From NCBI GenBank assembly GCA_018401735.1, contig JAGYKI010000019.1, positions 1 to 54,206 on the forward strand: a stretch of 54,206 nucleotides of DNA. The letters are read 5' to 3'. This DNA comes from Schleiferiaceae bacterium (GTDB taxonomy: Bacteria; Bacteroidota; Bacteroidia; Flavobacteriales; Schleiferiaceae). Positions 41,901-49,792 of the stretch are shown piece after piece (position 1 is the first letter of the stretch; each line of letters begins with the position of its first letter). A program made the position numbers and the translations under genes. The notes beneath the pieces were generated by a model. That model was not told where the DNA came from. It made no database searches and saw nothing but the letters and a program-made list of their open reading frames with translations.

Positions 41901-44900
41901 TTGATTCCATTCTTTGGCAGCAGGCTACTTTAGGTCTTAATGCCAGCATTGCCGCGGGATTACCGTTGCACCTAGGCGCAGGCGATAGTATAGCCTTGAC
42001 TATTAGTGCGGCTTTGAGCGCATCTTTTCAAGACAGCCTGCAAATTTTTAGCTCCGCTAGTAATTCTTTGCAGAAACTTAGCGTGAAAGGGCAAGTGGCT
42101 ATTTCGCAAGCGGTTTTAATTAATTGTGGTGGACCGGCCTTTACCACTGCGTCTGGCGAAGAGTTCTTAGCTGATCAATATTTTGCCAATGGCTCGCAAT
42201 ATCAAAAGGTTCAGCCAATCAGTAATACTAACGACGATGATTTATACCACAGTGAACGCTACAATACTAACTTACAATATTCCATTCCGGTTGATGCCAA
42301 TGGTAGCTATTTGGTAGACTTGCATTTCGCCGAAATTTACGCCCCTAATTTTTTTACCGGTGCAAGGGTTTTCGACATAAGACTGGAAGGTAATTTAGTG
42401 GAAGCGGCCTTCGATATTTTTGATACCGTAGGCGGCGCAGCTGCATTAATTAAAACTTATTCGGTAGTAATTAACGATGGTTCTTTAGAACTTAGCTTAG
42501 AGTCTTTGGTAGAAAATGCCAAAATCTCTGCCATCGCAGTTCGTCCTGCTGCCGCTCCTTTATTGTTTAATCCAAGCAGCCATCATTTTCAGTCTACGCC
42601 TCTAAGTGCCACCGATAGCATCAGCTTGAGTTTGGTAAACAGCAGTGCCAATTTGGTTTGGGTAGACTCGGTTAAATTAATGGGCGCTCATCCGCAAGAT
42701 TTTAGTCATAACCTTAATGCCAACACGGCTATCCCAGCGGCTTACACCAGCAATTTTACTGCGTATTTTCAACCTCAGAGTAGTAGCCCAGTAGTGCGTT
42801 CTGCTCAGTTGCAAGTGTATTATGATGGTGGAAACATACCAGCGGTTCTTAGTTTATCGGGTGAAGCGGCTTGTCCTGCAGCGGGTCTATCTTGCGATGA
42901 TGGCGATGCCAGTACGATAAACGATACCACCGATGGCCATTGTAATTGTGCCGGAACTACTTTAATTGCTACTCCTTTCAGTCTTCATATTAATGTGGGT
43001 GGTCCTGCTTATACCGCCGCTAATGGCGATCTATTTAGCAGCGATCAATATTTTTTAAATGGCAGCACGGCCGGTGCTTTGCAAAGTATTGCTGGCACAG
43101 ATGATTCCACTCTTTATTCCAGCGAGCGTTGGGCGGCCAATTTGGCCTATGCCATTCCTTTAACAGAAGCGGCCGATTACCGCGTGACCTTATATTTCGC
43201 TGAAATTTGGTCGGGCGCATTTGCTCCTAACAAGCGTGTTTTCGATCTAACGATGGAGGACTCATTGTATATCAATGATTTAGATATTTATAATGAAGTA
43301 GGTGCTAAAACCGCTTATCAGTTAACCTATACGGTAGCTGTAAATGATGGCCTTCTTAATATCAATACGCAGGCCTCGCTTAATAATGCTAAGCTTTCTG
43401 CGATAAGCATCGAAAAAGTGATTAGTACACCTTCTGCTTTACCATACCTATCTGCGGCAGCGCTAAATTTCAATAGTAACATTAATGCGAGTTTAGATAG
43501 TGCCTTAGTTTATTTAGTGAATCCCGATACAGTCATATATCCTATCGATTCAATTTTGGCCTCAGGTGCAGATACGGCTGCATTTAGCCTGCAAACAGCT
43601 AGCAATATTTTGCCAGGGGGAGATAGCCTCGCCATGTGGCTTTACTTTAATCCTATTAATTTATTATCAGGCACTTATGTCGCGAATTATGCCATCTACC
43701 TAAGTGGTGTAAATACGGCTTTAAGCCTAGATGCGCAGGCCATTATAAATTGTCTTCCTACGGGAACGCCTTGTAATGATGGCGATGCGAATACCATCAA
43801 TGATCAGGAAGACGGCAATTGTAATTGTGTAGGAACGCCCAATCAGCCCCAAAGTTTTAGTCTGAATATTAATGCCGGCGGTCCTGCTTATACCAGTGCT
43901 AACAGCGGAAAGGTTTATATGGCAGATCAGTATTTCCAAGGCGGAATTCCAATTAGTACTAGCGCGACGATTGATCAAACTACCGATATGCCATTATACC
44001 AAAGCGCTCGTTTGGGTAAAAATATGTCTTATCTTATTCCGCTTCCGCAAGAAGCGACCTATCAAGTTACTTTGCATTTTGCGGAAATTCAGAACTATTT
44101 AATGCAAGCAGGGAGAAGGGTCTTTGATATTTCTGCCGAAGGCGTTTTGGTGATTGATGATTTGGATATTACCAATCTTGTAGGCGGCAATCAGGCTTAC
44201 TCAATCACCTTTAGTGTAGAGGTTGCGGACGGAGAATTAAATCTCAACACCGCGGCTAGCGTGAATAACAGTCTTATTTCGGCAATAGAAATTAGCAGTG
44301 GTACTGCGCCACCAGCGCCCAGTCCCATTTTGGTAGCCCTTAGCTCGGCGCAAGTTTCGCTTAGTGCCGCTCAAGGCCAGATGAGCAGCATGGATTTTTA
44401 CATCTATAATAATGACAGCATAACTCGCAGTTTAGACTCACTGTTATGGTCGGCCCAAAATGCGGCCTTAAGTCTAAATATTGCGCAAGGGCAAAGCATT
44501 GCCGCGGGCGATTCGCTTTTAGGAAGTTTTACGTATCAGGGTAATTTGACCGATGTTTTGGGCAGCAGTTTAGCGCTGCGTTATTACTTAAATGGCGACA
44601 GTTTAAACCAAAGCATCGATTTGCTCTCTACTTGTCCAGTGGCAGGTAGCGCTTGCGATGACGGCGATTCTACCACCCTAAACGATATGGAAGATGGTAA
44701 TTGCAATTGTGCCGGGAGTCCCATTGTAAACCCCAATCCAAATTTCAGTCTTAATATTAACTGCGGTGGTGCGGCCTACCAAAGTGCAGCGGGAAAAAAC
44801 TTTATTGCCGACCAGTATTTTCAGGGCGGTTTTTCTTTAAGTTCTTCGGCCACCATTGCCAATACCAGCGATGCTAGCCTTTATCAGAAATACCGCATTG

Positions 44901-45478
44901 GCAAGAATATGTCTTATGCCATTCCGCTGCCTACGAGTGGCGAATACGAAGTGACCTTGCATTTTGCCGAGTTACAGAATTACTTAATGAAGCCGAATGC
45001 CCGTATTTTTAGCATTAGTGTGGAGGGTCAGGCCCAGATCAGTAATTTAGATGTTTTCTCGTCTGCCGGAGCAGGAGCAGCGGCACATACCGAAACTTTT
45101 ACTGCTTTAATTACCGACGGTGAGTTGAATATAAATACGGCCGCTAGTAGTGAAAATTCTATACTTTCGGCTATTGAAATTACCGCTATGGGCGGTTCTG
45201 CCAAGCGCGGTTTAGTAGCCGATGCAAGCGCGGTTGAGGTCCAGGCATTACGTTTAGCTATCTACCCAAACCCGGCGCAAAATGAATTATTTGTGGAGGC
45301 TAGTGCAGCGATAAAGCAAATACGCATTCTTTCTTCCGATGGCAAAATACTAAGGCAAGAGCAAGCCAATGCAGTTTCGATGATGACATTAGATTGTGGT
45401 AATTTATCGAGCGGATTTTATCTACTGCAAGTGGAAACCACCGAAGGTTTAATGACCAAACGTTTTATGAAGGATTAA
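41864..45478 (+). CDS. Malectin-repeat T9SS protein, 3' part of the frameshifted gene
   Basis: The frame continues the Ig-like domain broken at about 41865-41885 (ENQNGNQAILIDSILWQQ). Its ATG at 41864 is probably not a real start, since it lacks a signal peptide. There are four malectin-type domains (roughly 42113-42550, 42980-43420, 43860-44295 and 44740-45190). Each has an N-GGPAY or N-CGGAAY start, an F-A-D/S-D-Q-Y-F core and VTLHFAEI. Three similar cysteine-rich linkers separate them (CPAAGLSCDDGDAST..., CLPTGTPCNDGDANT..., CPVAGSACDDGDSTT..., each ending CNC). A T9SS sorting domain closes it (IYPNPAQNELFVEA to GFYLLQVET). Malectin domains bind diglucose-type sugars, so surface glycan binding is likely. 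If not rejoined, this half is not exported. Confidence 0.85.
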   Translation: MVENQNGNQAILIDSILWQQATLGLNASIAAGLPLHLGAGDSIALTISAALSASFQDSLQIFSSASNSLQKLSVKGQVAISQAVLINCGGPAFTTASGEEFLADQYFANGSQYQKVQPISNTNDDDLYHSERYNTNLQYSIPVDANGSYLVDLHFAEIYAPNFFTGARVFDIRLEGNLVEAAFDIFDTVGGAAALIKTYSVVINDGSLELSLESLVENAKISAIAVRPAAAPLLFNPSSHHFQSTPLSATDSISLSLVNSSANLVWVDSVKLMGAHPQDFSHNLNANTAIPAAYTSNFTAYFQPQSSSPVVRSAQLQVYYDGGNIPAVLSLSGEAACPAAGLSCDDGDASTINDTTDGHCNCAGTTLIATPFSLHINVGGPAYTAANGDLFSSDQYFLNGSTAGALQSIAGTDDSTLYSSERWAANLAYAIPLTEAADYRVTLYFAEIWSGAFAPNKRVFDLTMEDSLYINDLDIYNEVGAKTAYQLTYTVAVNDGLLNINTQASLNNAKLSAISIEKVISTPSALPYLSAAALNFNSNINASLDSALVYLVNPDTVIYPIDSILASGADTAAFSLQTASNILPGGDSLAMWLYFNPINLLSGTYVANYAIYLSGVNTALSLDAQAIINCLPTGTPCNDGDANTINDQEDGNCNCVGTPNQPQSFSLNINAGGPAYTSANSGKVYMADQYFQGGIPISTSATIDQTTDMPLYQSARLGKNMSYLIPLPQEATYQVTLHFAEIQNYLMQAGRRVFDISAEGVLVIDDLDITNLVGGNQAYSITFSVEVADGELNLNTAASVNNSLISAIEISSGTAPPAPSPILVALSSAQVSLSAAQGQMSSMDFYIYNNDSITRSLDSLLWSAQNAALSLNIAQGQSIAAGDSLLGSFTYQGNLTDVLGSSLALRYYLNGDSLNQSIDLLSTCPVAGSACDDGDSTTLNDMEDGNCNCAGSPIVNPNPNFSLNINCGGAAYQSAAGKNFIADQYFQGGFSLSSSATIANTSDASLYQKYRIGKNMSYAIPLPTSGEYEVTLHFAELQNYLMKPNARIFSISVEGQAQISNLDVFSSAGAGAAAHTETFTALITDGELNINTAASSENSILSAIEITAMGGSAKRGLVADASAVEVQALRLAIYPNPAQNELFVEASAAIKQIRILSSDGKILRQEQANAVSMMTLDCGNLSSGFYLLQVETTEGLMTKRFMKD

Positions 45479-45753
45479 CGAAAAGGCCGCATTTACCCTC
45501 ATGTTTTGAACCTAATGGTAAAAAGAGAAGACAGGTATGGGTTCTTAAGCGGGAGCAGCTATGGCTTGTCGCTTTTCGATGGATACTACCGAGCTGTCGC
45601 AGCTCACTGAAGAGAAGTGCCTCCTTTTTCAGGGTTCGTGGTTTAGGAGCCTATGGTTTCTCTATTATAGTTTCATCCCTAAGGGATTCATAGCAATTTG
45701 TAGGATTAGAATCCATCTCAAGATTTATTTTCCCAAACAAGAAAAGTCCTAGC

Positions 45754-45980
45754 GGGCCGACATCTCGATAATAATCTCGCAGCCTGTGCTAGCCTCAGGC
45801 CCTAGGTTTTTGAAACGCGGATGAACGCAGATTTAGCGGATGTACATGGATCCATACGCATTATAAATGCCAATACCCGTTGACAACCAAATATCAGACA
45901 AACGAACGGTAAGAATCGAGATGTCGCACCTACAGCGCTTGGGATTTCTTGATATCATTTTGCTATCGAGATGTCGGCCC
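45754..45980. repeat. 17-bp perfect inverted repeat pair
   Basis: GGGCCGACATCTCGATA (45754-45770) is the exact complement of TATCGAGATGTCGGCCC (45964-45980). A third, imperfect copy (ATCGAGATGTCGCACC) lies at about 45919. The interval is not protein-coding. It may be the remnant of an insertion or an intergenic repeat family. Confidence 0.6.
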
Positions 45981-46289
45981 TACAGGCCTTTTATTTTATG
46001 GGCTTTAGATTTGAGGTCCTGTTTGGGGTAAAAAAGATTAGAAATTTGGTGTCGTGTATCGAGAGTTCGCAGCTGTCGCAGCTCATTTAATTGCATTTAG
46101 GTACAATTGAATTTCTAATAATTTCCCTCTCCTCGATTCACTTCTTTTCCCACCGAAATACTATCGAATTACAATTCTTGCCTTCAAGAGCCTCAGGCCC
46201 CAGGTGGGCGATTTTTAATTATAAAAACGATTCCATCCCTTTATTGCAGGAATCAATCTAAAATCTCAAAGCACCGCGGTCTCCAGTCT

Positions 46290-46309
46290 CACAGCGACAG
46301 CGGTCTCAA
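46290..46309 (+). repeat. Dispersed intergenic repeat, copy B
   Basis: CACAGCGACAGCGGTCTCAA differs by a single inserted C from the minus-strand word at 29829-29847. A partial third word (GCACCGCGGTCTCC) precedes it at about 46271. Confidence 0.55.
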
Positions 46310-46315
46310 AAACCC

Positions 46316-46846
46316 TTATTCCAATTCTATTTTATCAATGAGGAGCTCAAAACGCTCCTCTTTTTTATTGGCAATTAAAAAGGTAAGTTCTTCAATACTG
46401 TCTTTATCGAAATTGTCCATATCTAAAAAACGCCCTCGAAAAGAAGGACGCATGTCTTTCAAATCGACTTCTACCGTTTGCCATTCAGTTTTAGTGGAAA
46501 AGGTGTAGATATAAGAGTAATAATCGCGACTGTTATGTTTGATGCGCACTTGGTAATTTTTACCATCTCCTTTTACACGTAGTTTTAATTTGCTAAACCC
46601 TACTGTACTCAGTTCATCGAAATCGTAGCGCAAGGAGGAAAAGCCACCATTGTTTTCGAGGGAAATCTCACCCCAAAAACGTCCGTGTCCTTCTTCGTTT
46701 AGAGCAAAATTGCCCGCGGAGAGTCCACCCATAACGCCGTCATCAACAATGCGCCAGTTTTCGGTATTGCTATTTTTGTTGAAGTCGAAAATAAGGGCAG
46801 GGCTGCTGATCATGCTTAGAAAGAGTATTGAGCTGAGTAATTTCAT
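46316..46846 (-). CDS. Exported CIA30-family protein
   Basis: A 176-residue protein with a signal peptide (MKLLSSILFLSMISSPA). The rest is a single CIA30 jelly roll: FDFNKNSNTENWRIVDDGVM, GGLSAGNFALNEEG, FWGEISLENNGGFSSLR and a closing FELLIDKIELE strand. In eukaryotes CIA30 helps assemble respiratory complex I; in bacteria the domain is a carbohydrate-binding-like fold of unknown role, and this exported form is probably not a complex I factor. It is monocistronic as far as can be seen, and divergent from the Crp/Fnr gene. Confidence 0.88.
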   Translation of the reverse strand: MKLLSSILFLSMISSPALIFDFNKNSNTENWRIVDDGVMGGLSAGNFALNEEGHGRFWGEISLENNGGFSSLRYDFDELSTVGFSKLKLRVKGDGKNYQVRIKHNSRDYYSYIYTFSTKTEWQTVEVDLKDMRPSFRGRFLDMDNFDKDSIEELTFLIANKKEERFELLIDKIELE

Positions 46847-46990
46847 AAATATGTTGTTGCGTGATGAATGATTCTTGTCATCATAGATAAGTAGTAAAAC
46901 CCAAGCAAGCGTTTAATGTTTTGCAAGGGAGTTTAGAGATAAGTTTTAGAAATTCTATCTTGCTAACTCCATTTAGACGAGACCTACCTT

Positions 46991-47572
46991 ATGATAAATC
47001 CACATTTCCGTACATTTTTAGAGCAATTTCCCGAATTAGATGAGGCGCAGATTGAAATTTTGGCCGAGTATATTCCGCACCGTGAATTTAAAAAAGGCAG
47101 TATTTTACAAAAGCCAGGTGAAGTGCCCCAAGAGTGTTATCAGGTAGTGCAGGGTTTATTGCGAGAATATCGATGGGAGGACGGAAAGGACCGCACTTTG
47201 GCTTTTTACGATGAGCAAAAAGGAACGGTTTCATCTGAGTACTTTGTGAGCGAGAGCCCCGCTGAAAGTTATCTCGAATGCCTCGAAGATAGTTTGCTGA
47301 TTGTGGGCACAAAGGATATAGATACCGCCAATTATGAGAAGTTTCCCATTCTGGCGGAGATCAGTTTTAAAATGATGGAACTGGATCGCAATGCCCAAAA
47401 AAAGGATTTCAGCAATTTTGTAGGAGCGGCACCTATTGAGCGCTACCGTCTCTTTTTAAAGAACCGTCCCGGTTTAATTCAACGCGTTCCTTTGCATCAA
47501 ATCGCCAGTTACTTAGGCATAAGGGCCGAGTCGCTTTCGCGGATCCGTAAACGGATTTTAAAGGATGCTTAG
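46991..47572 (+). CDS. Crp/Fnr-family transcriptional regulator
   Basis: A 193-residue protein with an N-terminal cyclic-nucleotide-binding-type beta roll (FKKGSILQKPGEVPQECYQV, VQGLLREYRWEDG, DEQKGTVSSEYF). A dimerisation helix follows, and the C-terminus is a helix-turn-helix (VPLHQIASYLGIRAESLSRIRKRI). The usual cAMP-contact Arg/Ser pair and the cysteines of Fnr are absent, so the effector is unknown. Proteins of this type in Bacteroidota often regulate a neighbouring membrane gene. The stop overlaps the convergent DUF4386 gene by four bases. Confidence 0.9.
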   Translation: MINPHFRTFLEQFPELDEAQIEILAEYIPHREFKKGSILQKPGEVPQECYQVVQGLLREYRWEDGKDRTLAFYDEQKGTVSSEYFVSESPAESYLECLEDSLLIVGTKDIDTANYEKFPILAEISFKMMELDRNAQKKDFSNFVGAAPIERYRLFLKNRPGLIQRVPLHQIASYLGIRAESLSRIRKRILKDA

Positions 47573-48279
47573 CCAATTGAGTTTATACGCTCTAATGATG
47601 TTAAATATGCGTTTGGTTTTAACCAAAGAACCAAGGCTAGGCCCACTTCGCCTAAAATCATTGGAGCCATAAAAAGATTAGTCAAATGCGGTTCCCAAGT
47701 GCCAAAATAGCTGAAGTTATGACTTAAGCCGTGAATTAATAAATAACCGATTGCTCCTAAGAAAAGCATTATTTTAAGAAAGCTGTAAAATTTTGAACTG
47801 TGCGGACTAAGCCAAGCAAGTCCGCCTAAATGCAGTCCAAAAACGATAAGTCCCAAAGACCAAAGTCTCTCAAATTGATGTATGAATTGGTAGATAAATC
47901 CACTTTCTATTTCTTGCGCATCTAGCGAAAGCGCCCCAAAAAGTGGGATAATAGCAAAAAGCAAGATAGCAGAATAGATAAAGCGCAGTCGCGCGGTAAT
48001 GAGTCCTAAGCTAGAGTTTAAAGCACGGTAAATTTTGAGGAATCCCCAAGAGGCCAATACATCACAAATTAAGATACCGACCCACGCGCTTAAGGCAAGG
48101 AGATATTCGCTGCGATGCGTTACAAAGTAGGAGTTTAATTCCTGCGCATCTAGCGAAAGCGCGGCTTCAAAAAAACTGAGCATAGCGACTACAGCAAGCA
48201 ATGCCATGACAATAATACTAAGGCCAACGATTTTGGAATATTTAAGATGGGCGTGAACAAAACTGCTGTTAACTGACAT
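47569..48279 (-). CDS. DUF4386-type multi-pass membrane protein
   Basis: A 236-residue protein with six hydrophobic segments spread along its length (for example VGLSIIVMALLAVVAMLSFF, LALSAWVGILICDVLASW, LWSLGLIVFGLHLGGLAWL). It resembles DUF4386, a family of unknown function. Two copies of the peptide ALSLDAQE occur (about residues 38-45 and 114-121), encoded by an exact 20-base repeat; the first follows the first membrane helix and the second a later one. It converges with and overlaps the Crp/Fnr gene, a common neighbour pairing. The upstream 103 bases separate it from the ABC permease. Confidence 0.8.
   Translation of the reverse strand: MSVNSSFVHAHLKYSKIVGLSIIVMALLAVVAMLSFFEAALSLDAQELNSYFVTHRSEYLLALSAWVGILICDVLASWGFLKIYRALNSSLGLITARLRFIYSAILLFAIIPLFGALSLDAQEIESGFIYQFIHQFERLWSLGLIVFGLHLGGLAWLSPHSSKFYSFLKIMLFLGAIGYLLIHGLSHNFSYFGTWEPHLTNLFMAPMILGEVGLALVLWLKPNAYLTSLERINSIG
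47915..47934 (+). repeat. 20-bp exact direct repeat inside the DUF4386 gene, copy 1
   Basis: TGCGCATCTAGCGAAAGCGC recurs unchanged at 48143-48162. The core TAGCGAAAGCG also occurs at 49761-49771 and, inverted, at 5019-5029. Confidence 0.7.
48143..48162 (+). repeat. 20-bp exact direct repeat inside the DUF4386 gene, copy 2
   Basis: Identical to 47915-47934, 228 bases away, in the same reading frame of the DUF4386 gene. Confidence 0.7.
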
Positions 48280-48382
48280 GGTTTTTCCTTAATTGATGCG
48301 GCAAATGTAAGCCCAAGGAACGGCCAAAGACCTTGACGAAAGTCAAGACTTTTCACCAGCAATCGAGATTCGATTTAGCAAT

Positions 48383-49627
48383 TTACTCGTAGCGTAAACT
48401 TTCGATTGGATCTAAGCGGCTGGCTTTTAAAGCAGGGTAGAAACCCGATATTAGTCCTACTGCTAAACATAACACGGCCGATAAAAGCATCCAAGTCCAA
48501 GGAATAATAAAGCTACCCCCAATACCGGCCGATACCGCATTGCCAATAGCAATTCCGAAAATGATACCGCCTAAGCCGCCTATTAAGCAAATAACTATGG
48601 CTTCGGTTAAAAACTGGCTAAGGATAGCTCTGCTTTGGGCGCCTACTGCTTTACGTATTCCAATTTCGCGCGTGCGTTCGGTAACGGACACGAGCATGAT
48701 ATTCATTAAGGCGATAGCGGCACCTAATAAGGTAACCGACGCAATTACGATAGCTGCAAGGCTAACATATTTAAGGTTGCCAATAAGACTTTCGCTGAGG
48801 TTATCACTGCGAATAATAGCAAAATTATCTTCCAATTTCGGCTTAAGTTTACGCACCGCCCGCATGGTGGCGGTAGCTTCCGAAACCACTTCTTCTAAGT
48901 TGAGACTTTCGTTGGCCATTACGTTAACAGCAAAACTTCTGCCTTGCGTAGCATAAAGCGACCGCGCTTTGGAAATAGGAATAAGTACTGATTTATCGCC
49001 ACCAAAACCAAAGGAATTTCCTTTCTCGGCCAAGGTGCCAATTACACGAAAGCGGGTACCAGCAAACTGAATGACCTTTCCGACCGGATTTTCTTTGGGA
49101 AATAGATTACGTACAATTTCTTGTCCGATGAGAACAGTGGCATCCGATTGGTCAATATCGTTTTTAGTAAAGTTTCGACCATCCTCCAATTCGTAACCAC
49201 CGGTTAAAAGATAGTTTTCATCAACTGCCATTACCGCAATATTGGGATTGGTAGCTTTGTTCTCGTATTTCACCTCGGCCACGCCAGTAGCCATAAAAGA
49301 GACACTGGTTTTCGCCTTTTCGCTAGGCATTTTGTCCTTAAAATTGAGCGCCTCGTAATAGCTGATATTAGGATAATATTTCGGCTTTTCGCCACCACGA
49401 CCAATGCGAATATTGGGACTACGGTTTTGAATGGTAAAAGTATTGGCTCCTAAAAGTGCAAATTGCCCAGTAAGCGATAATTTTATCACGTCAATCGCCG
49501 TTAAAATGCCCACGAGCGCCGTTATGCCAATGGCAATAATTAGGCTGGTTAATATGGTGCGCAGCAGCTGAGTTTTTATAGATTGCAGCGCTATTTTTAG
49601 ATATTCGAAAAACATGGCTTTTTGCAT
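48383..49627 (-). CDS. MacB/FtsX-type ABC transporter permease
   Basis: A 414-residue inner-membrane protein. It has an N-terminal membrane helix (ILTSLIIAIGITALVGILTAI) and a periplasmic MacB-like domain (residues 45-280; for example YYEALNFKDKM, VLIGQEIVRNLFP). Three C-terminal FtsX helices follow, with the cytoplasmic coupling motif TERTREIGIRKAVGAQ, and the typical end ALKASRLDPIESLRYE. Such permeases work with a LolD/MacB ATPase in mechanotransmission, export or lipoprotein handling. No ATPase gene is adjacent, so its partner lies elsewhere. An ATG four codons in (MFFEYLKIAL, 49615) is an equally good start. It is divergent from the small membrane gene, with only 18 bases between ATGs. 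Confidence 0.92.
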   Translation of the reverse strand: MQKAMFFEYLKIALQSIKTQLLRTILTSLIIAIGITALVGILTAIDVIKLSLTGQFALLGANTFTIQNRSPNIRIGRGGEKPKYYPNISYYEALNFKDKMPSEKAKTSVSFMATGVAEVKYENKATNPNIAVMAVDENYLLTGGYELEDGRNFTKNDIDQSDATVLIGQEIVRNLFPKENPVGKVIQFAGTRFRVIGTLAEKGNSFGFGGDKSVLIPISKARSLYATQGRSFAVNVMANESLNLEEVVSEATATMRAVRKLKPKLEDNFAIIRSDNLSESLIGNLKYVSLAAIVIASVTLLGAAIALMNIMLVSVTERTREIGIRKAVGAQSRAILSQFLTEAIVICLIGGLGGIIFGIAIGNAVSAGIGGSFIIPWTWMLLSAVLCLAVGLISGFYPALKASRLDPIESLRYE

Positions 49628-49645
49628 GGCACTAAATTACAATAT

Positions 49646-49792
49646 ATGAGTGGCTCGGAAGAGAAAGTTTCTACGCAAAATAATATTCAGCAAGCTATTC
49701 CTCCTGAAGGCTCTTTGGCATTATTAGCTTTAGGAGCAATAGGTTTGACCGCTTGGCGTCTAGCGAAAGCGAATGTTGTGCCCAATGAATAA
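49646..49792 (+). CDS. Small membrane peptide, 48 residues, coupled to the phosphatase fusion
   Basis: A previously easy-to-miss short gene. It encodes a polar N-terminus (MSGSEEKVSTQNNIQQAIPP), then one hydrophobic stretch (GSLALLALGAIGLTAWRLA, about residues 22-40) and a short basic/polar end. That is the layout of a single-pass, tail-anchored or signal-anchor peptide. Its stop lies inside the start of the next gene (ATGAATAA, 49785-49792), so the two are probably coupled in translation. The ATG sits 18 bases from the divergent ABC permease start. I do not recognise the family. The case for coding rests on protein-like composition, codon use similar to neighbours and the overlap, and could be tested by conservation. 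Confidence 0.6.
   Translation: MSGSEEKVSTQNNIQQAIPPEGSLALLALGAIGLTAWRLAKANVVPNE

Larger units (their letters stand above)
45479..46315. other. Repeat-rich non-coding region of 837 bases
   Basis: No credible gene is seen; a 63-codon frame at 45561-45752 has no protein-like pattern. It holds short repeats: GCTGTCGCAGCTCA at about 45592 and 46074, ATCGAGATGTCG (about 45919 and 45965) each followed by a CTACAG-containing block, and ACATCTCGATA inverted near 45760. It also has the GCGGATGAACGCAGATTTAG word (about 45820), a type common in Bacteroidota intergenic DNA. The region follows the giant gene and precedes CIA30. Confidence 0.6.

Noticed and set aside
45561..45752. Possible 63-codon gene in the repeat region
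   Set aside because: It is built from intergenic repeat words (GCTGTCGCAGCTCA and others), has no promoter or homologous look, and its residues are not patterned like a protein.
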